DNA of 46,927 nucleotides from Actinotignum schaalii (GTDB lineage Bacteria; Actinomycetota; Actinomycetes; Actinomycetales; Actinomycetaceae): NCBI RefSeq assembly GCF_028864145.1, contig NZ_JARBHJ010000016.1, positions 1 to 46,927 of the forward strand, read 5' to 3'. Shown piece by piece: positions 43,424 to 46,927 of this stretch (position 1 is its first letter; each line of letters starts with the position of its first letter). The notes under the pieces were generated by a model. It saw only the letters and a program-made list of their open reading frames with translations, ran no database searches and was not told where the DNA came from. The position numbers and the translations under genes were made by a program.

Positions 43424-44584
43424 ATGCCCTACTTCGTGACACTGCACACCCCTGCCCCTAGTTATACACTCTCATCTAATGAACGGCGGGCACTATTCGT
43501 TATCAGTGCGGTTGCCTTCGCGGCAATCGATATTATCACTGCTATATTGGGCTTTTACACTTTCGAGATGTGTTATCTCTTGCCCAATATCTGCTTGTGG
43601 ACACTATTTGCACTAGCGGGATTTTTCCGAGTGTGCGAACCATTGTTTATAGCAAGTTACATCACGCTTAACGTTTATGATGCTGTTGGCGTCGCTCCTA
43701 GTTTTGCCGTAACACTTTTACTCGTCATATGGCTCCTACGATCCTGGATCATTCCGGTCATCGCCACCATGATTGTCGAGGCGACTGTGTCTATCGTTAT
43801 AAGCCCGACTCCTGGGCTACAAGTATTCAGCTCATTAATTACCAACATAGGCACCTTGGCCGTTGGCTTGGTTCTGCTCTGGCAAAACAATCGCCGTGCT
43901 TTGGCAGAAGAAAGAACGAAAGAAGCCTTTGAAGCCGTGCGGCAAACTCGACAAGAGTTAGCACGTCAACTGCACGACAGCACAGCAAAAGACCTGGCTC
44001 ATGTTGCGATTCTTGCCCAGGATATTGCCATTCGGCATCCCGATCTATCCGAGGAATTAGACAAGCTTGTCAAGGTTGCCACAAGCGCTTCGAGGAGGAT
44101 CCGTCCGCTCATCCTCTCCATGGATACAACGGCAACCGAAACCCCGCTGTCCGAGGTAATCACGCAAGTATCCAATATGTTGAGCACCAGAGATATAACT
44201 TTGGAAGTCAATATCACCGGCGACATTGATACCCTAACGACGCGGCAACAGCGCCGTACAGCGGCTTTAGCAATTCGCGAGTGCGCCTCCAATATTCTTA
44301 AATACGCACCCGCCGGCTCGGAAGCAAATCTCGTTATAGAGGTAACAACGGCACCTAATCTGCTCGCACTTTCCCTAAGTAATCAGATCGCTTCACAACC
44401 GCAGACTTCACATATGAGCAGTGGATACGGTTTGGCAAATCTGGCTAACCGAATCAGAACCGAAGGGGGAACGATACAATCCAGCGCGGTAGATCAACAG
44501 TGGATAACCTATATAACTTTGCCCGCCCACCCATCTGTTCCTTTGGAAACTGCGAGCACGCAAACCGCTATCCCGAAAGAGTAG
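43424..44584 (+). CDS. NarL-type sensor histidine kinase of the peptide cluster
   Basis: 386 residues from the ATG at 43424, chosen because it follows the small ORF directly and the upstream in-frame extension has no membrane or domain character. About six membrane segments (roughly 22-175), then HisKA_3 with LARQLHDSTAKDLAH (phospho-acceptor His) and a HATPase domain with ALAIRECASNILKYAP and SGYGLANLANRIRTEGG. No external sensor domain, like peptide-sensing kinases of quorum systems. Its partner regulator starts 3 bp after the stop. AT-richer than the flanking genes. Confidence 0.9.
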   Translation: MPYFVTLHTPAPSYTLSSNERRALFVISAVAFAAIDIITAILGFYTFEMCYLLPNICLWTLFALAGFFRVCEPLFIASYITLNVYDAVGVAPSFAVTLLLVIWLLRSWIIPVIATMIVEATVSIVISPTPGLQVFSSLITNIGTLAVGLVLLWQNNRRALAEERTKEAFEAVRQTRQELARQLHDSTAKDLAHVAILAQDIAIRHPDLSEELDKLVKVATSASRRIRPLILSMDTTATETPLSEVITQVSNMLSTRDITLEVNITGDIDTLTTRQQRRTAALAIRECASNILKYAPAGSEANLVIEVTTAPNLLALSLSNQIASQPQTSHMSSGYGLANLANRIRTEGGTIQSSAVDQQWITYITLPAHPSVPLETASTQTAIPKE

Positions 44585-44587
44585 CGC

Positions 44588-45250
44588 ATGGATAACATTA
44601 GAATTTTACTTGCCGATGACGACCCCATTATCCGCGAGGGCCTTGCACGGCTACTCAATGAGCAAGAGGGCGTTACTGTAGTCGCTACCGCTGCTGACGG
44701 CGCGCAAGCAATTGATCAACTTAGTCACCAGAACGTGGACCTTGCTCTTCTTGACGTGGATATGCCGGTCATGAGCGGCATCGAAGCCGCTAAACGAATT
44801 AGCCACGATTCCCCTCACATCGTGATCGTTATGCTCACCGTATTCGAACACGAAGAATCTCTCGGGGAAGCTATAGGCGCTGGCGTACGCGGTTTTCTCA
44901 CTAAGGACATCATCGCTCCGGAACTCGCCCAACTGATCCGCAAGGCCTACAGTGGGCAGCAGGTTATGGCACCCCGTCCGACCGAAATCCTGATCACTTC
45001 CTACGAGAAAGTCCAGCAGAGCAAAGAGGAATACGCAGATTTCGTTGCTGCGGTAGAGCAATTACCGGATCACTTGCGCCCCGTTTTCCAATTGCTCCTC
45101 CAAGCTCTGGCGAACAAGAATATTGCTCGGCGAACCGGACTAACCGAAACTACCGTGCGCTCCTATGTTTCCGATATCCTCAACCGCACCGGGTGCGCAA
45201 CGCGTGCTGAACTAGGGATCACCGCTATCAAAGCTGGAATCACAGGTTGA
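44588..45250 (+). CDS. NarL/LuxR-family response regulator of the peptide cluster
   Basis: 220 residues. Receiver domain about 1-120 with acidic pocket ADDDP, phospho-acceptor Asp56 (ALLDVDMP) and a conserved Thr/Lys (MLTVFEH, FLTKDI), then a LuxR helix-turn-helix (about 165-215: ALANKNIARRTGLTETTVRSYVSDILNRTG). Cotranscribed with the kinase. The repeated TACCGAC palindromes on both flanks of the cluster are the predicted targets, which would make it control the secreted protein, its own operon and the downstream small membrane protein. Confidence 0.92.
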   Translation: MDNIRILLADDDPIIREGLARLLNEQEGVTVVATAADGAQAIDQLSHQNVDLALLDVDMPVMSGIEAAKRISHDSPHIVIVMLTVFEHEESLGEAIGAGVRGFLTKDIIAPELAQLIRKAYSGQQVMAPRPTEILITSYEKVQQSKEEYADFVAAVEQLPDHLRPVFQLLLQALANKNIARRTGLTETTVRSYVSDILNRTGCATRAELGITAIKAGITG

Positions 45251-45324
45251 TGGAAGGATCAACAGTGCGGGTAGGCCAACCCTCAAGCGCCGCCATCCAC
45301 GCACCTATAAAATCCCGGTAATAA

Positions 45325-45342
45325 TACCGACACTTATCGGTA
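45325..45342. promoter_or_regulatory. operator upstream of the second small membrane-protein gene
   Basis: TACCGAC-N4-ATCGGTA; the outer TACCGA/TCGGTA arms are perfect complements. It matches the palindromes at 43103 and 43126 and lies 116 bp before the gene at 45458, in the otherwise gene-free 45251-45457. Confidence 0.68.
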
Positions 45343-45457
45343 GTCCAGAAATATCCTTGCGTGGTTAACTGGTATCACCTCTCAACGCAGAGCCGCACCC
45401 GTTTTCTCAAGGTGCAGCCCACAACCCGATGAGGGTACATGACCGAAACTAATAGAT

Positions 45458-45676
45458 ATGGAACCGCTCATGACTGACAAGACTAGAGCCCGCATAGCGG
45501 ATATCTGCGCCGGATTGGTCGCTTTGCTTGTGGCTTTCCTGGCAAAAGAGCCGGGCTGGAATATGCATAACGGCTTGATGTGGTTCGCGGTCTTCGCTGC
45601 CACATATGTCGCGCTACGCCTATCCTTCATGCTTCCCGGAATTATCAAGGGTGTTCGTCAAGCAAAAGATGACTAG
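45458..45676 (+). CDS. small membrane protein downstream of the regulator
   Basis: 72 residues (or 68 if it starts at the second ATG, 45470, which has GGAA upstream). Two membrane segments (about 15-30 and 40-60: LMWFAVFAATYVALRLSFML) and basic ends. Family unknown. The operator in front marks it as part of the regulated cluster. Like the 78-residue protein at the other end, it is a candidate immunity or transport helper protein; this is inference. Confidence 0.65.
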   Translation: MEPLMTDKTRARIADICAGLVALLVAFLAKEPGWNMHNGLMWFAVFAATYVALRLSFMLPGIIKGVRQAKDD

Positions 45677-45730
45677 CTGTACTGTTCCGAGAGGTTAGCT
45701 AAGCGGGCAAACGCAGCATACCAGCACCAC

Positions 45731-46375
45731 CTACCCCGACATATCAACCAGCCGCCCGCTCTCCATGCGCACCACCCGATCCGCAACGGTCGCTGCTTCG
45801 GCGTCATTATGGGTCACGTACACCGCCGTCGTCCCGGCCTTTTGCAGCACCCGGCGCAGGAATACCGCCAGGTCCTCCCGCAGGCGAGTATCGAGGGCGG
45901 ACAGCGGTTCGTCCAGGAGCAGCACCCGCGGGCGCGCTGCTAGGGAACGTGCCAGGGCCACTCGCTGTGCTTGCCCGCCCGAAAGAGTTGTCACCGCCCG
46001 CTTGGCATAACCGCCCAGTTCCACCAGCTCAAGCCAGCGCTCCACTTCCGCCGCCACCTCGGCACGCGAACGGCCCCGCTCAATCCCGTAGGCAATATTT
46101 CCACCCACGCTGCGATTCGGGAAGAGCTGCCCGTCCTGGAACACCATACCCACCCCACGCCGATGCGTGGGAACCGCCGTCATATCGGCACCGTCAATCA
46201 GCACCTGCCCGGATACGGCTTCCAGCCCGGCAATGCCGCGCAGCAGCGAAGATTTCCCGGAGCCAGAAGCCCCCAGAAGCGCAACAGTGGTGCCCGAATC
46301 CACGGTAAGATTCACGCCGCGCACCGCCTCGAAACCGTCCGGGTAACGCACCGATAGGTCACGAAGTTCTAACAC
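45731..46375 (-). CDS. ABC transporter ATPase, thiamine/iron type (ThiQ-like)
   Basis: 214-residue ATPase of an importer. Walker A GASGSGKSS, Q-loop MVFQDGQLFP, signature LSGGQAQRVALARSLA, Walker B VLLLDEPLSALD and the H-loop YVTHNDAEA are intact. It lacks the C-terminal TOBE domain of sugar/polyamine ATPases, as in ThiQ. The GTG start (46375, GAAAGGAAAA upstream) overlaps the end of the permease gene by 17 bp. Thiamine is favoured by the permease motif, but iron or another small substrate is possible. Confidence 0.88.
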   Translation of the reverse strand: MLELRDLSVRYPDGFEAVRGVNLTVDSGTTVALLGASGSGKSSLLRGIAGLEAVSGQVLIDGADMTAVPTHRRGVGMVFQDGQLFPNRSVGGNIAYGIERGRSRAEVAAEVERWLELVELGGYAKRAVTTLSGGQAQRVALARSLAARPRVLLLDEPLSALDTRLREDLAVFLRRVLQKAGTTAVYVTHNDAEAATVADRVVRMESGRLVDMSG

Positions 46376-46702
46376 GTAGTTTTCCTTTCTGCCGCGGTAA
46401 TAACGACGACGCAGTTCCGGCAGGCGCCGCCATCTCACTCAGCACCATCAACCCTCCGGTGACCATACCGAGCACCACCGCCCCGGCCATCGCGGTCCCG
46501 TAGTTTTCCGCCCCGGGCCTACCCAGGAGCTGGCCGATAAGCACCGGGAGCGTGGTGGAATCACTGGTGGCTAGGAAAGACGTAGCGCCGTACTCCCCCA
46601 ACGAAATAGCCAGCCCGAAGCCCGCCGCCACCGCGAGCGCGCGGGCAGCCAGCGGCAGGTCAATACTTCTCCACACCCGCCCCGGGCCGGCCCCCAGGGT
46701 CG
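46359..46702 (-). CDS. ABC transporter permease, 3' part (ThiP-like)
   Basis: C-terminal about 114 residues of an importer permease. The cytosolic EAA loop reads TLGAGPGRVWRSIDLPLAAR, followed by SLGEYGATSFLA and LPVLIGQLLGRPG, typical of ThiP/FbpB-type permeases, then two membrane segments and a basic tail. The 5' part is lost where the sequence turns into homopolymer runs at about 46703. The stop overlaps the start of the ATPase gene, so they form an operon. Confidence 0.8.
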
Positions 46703-46818
46703 GGGGGGGGGCCCGCCCCCCCCGGGGGGCGGGGGCCCCCCCCCCCCCTCAAAACAACGCCCCCGTCCATATAAAAAAAAAAAAAAACACCCAAAAAAAA
46801 CCCCCGGGGGGGGGGGGG
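46703..46818. other. low-complexity homopolymer stretch, probable sequence artefact
   Basis: Long runs of G, C and A (for example a 14-base C-rich block, a 15-base A-run and a 13-base G-run) follow directly on good coding sequence of the permease. Codon structure is lost at once. This is most consistent with low-quality sequence or a bad join at a contig end. Confidence 0.8.
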
Positions 46819-46847
46819 TTGACACCCGCGGCCGGCCGCGCCCAGGA

Positions 46848-46927
46848 TTAGAAACTACCGCTGCCAGCGGGAGCCTTGCGGGCTTCATCTGGTAGCTGGA
46901 GAGGCTTGGCCTGGCGGTAATCCCAGC
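46848..46927 (-). CDS. possible 3' end of an unknown gene
   Basis: On the reverse strand the frame is open from the window edge and reads WDYRQAKPLQLPDEARKAP, then AGSGSF and TAA. Composition looks coding, but about 26 residues are too few to assign a family, and the adjoining artefact makes the join unreliable. Confidence 0.3.
   Translation of the reverse strand, partial: WDYRQAKPLQLPDEARKAPAGSGSF

Overview
The window is 46.9 kb of GC-rich chromosomal DNA from an actinobacterium, most likely of the Actinomycetaceae (inference). Signs of this are an HspR/HAIR-controlled dnaK operon, ESX-type (type VII) secretion genes, WXG100 proteins, a TQXA/VaFE-type surface protein, and many start codons lying 6-7 nt after a TAnnnT -10 box, which suggests leaderless mRNAs. 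Genes are mostly long and intact. Visibly AT-richer patches hold toxin-antitoxin genes (30.2-31.2 kb) and a two-component/secreted-peptide cluster (42.2-45.7 kb).

Layout. 0-0.5 kb: a small secreted peptide gene and a strong terminator. 0.5-4.4 kb: clpB with an upstream HAIR operator, then a Nei-type DNA glycosylase. 4.3-15.9 kb: a reduced ESX locus with eccC divergent from eccD-eccB, a thioester/VaFE surface protein, two WXG100 genes and a small tail-anchored protein; no mycP or eccE is visible. 16-18.8 kb: YbaK-type deacylase, GluQ-RS and aminopeptidase C. 18.9-23.6 kb: two secreted nucleases with a higA antitoxin relic between them. 23.7-25.8 kb: a NarL-type two-component pair. 26-30.1 kb: a DUF4352 protein, a GH13 enzyme, YaaA and RlmC. 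30.2-31.4 kb: an intact RelB/RelE-like module facing a decayed one, then palindromes and three 23-bp iterons. 31.5-39.1 kb: an ABC exporter, hspR-dnaJ-grpE-dnaK (reverse strand) and a ROK glucokinase. 39.3-42.2 kb: a general-stress membrane protein, a GalT-like protein and a patatin. 42.2-45.7 kb: small membrane protein, secreted protein, small peptide ORF, histidine kinase, response regulator, small membrane protein. 45.7-46.9 kb: thiamine-type ABC transporter genes broken by homopolymer runs that look like a sequence-end artefact.

How the genes work together. The chaperone regulon appears complete here: HspR is encoded last in the dnaK operon, and HAIR palindromes lie before both dnaK and clpB. 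The most interesting candidate system is 42.2-45.7 kb. A divergent promoter region carries tandem palindromes (TACCGAC-N4-GTCGGTT and a related half site). A third copy lies between the response regulator and the next small membrane-protein gene. The parts include a Sec-exported protein whose C-terminus is a Cys-bounded, glycine- and lysine-rich hydrophobic segment, and a 71-residue peptide ORF directly coupled to the kinase gene. This resembles a peptide-sensing, bacteriocin-like module with possible immunity proteins; the function is inference.
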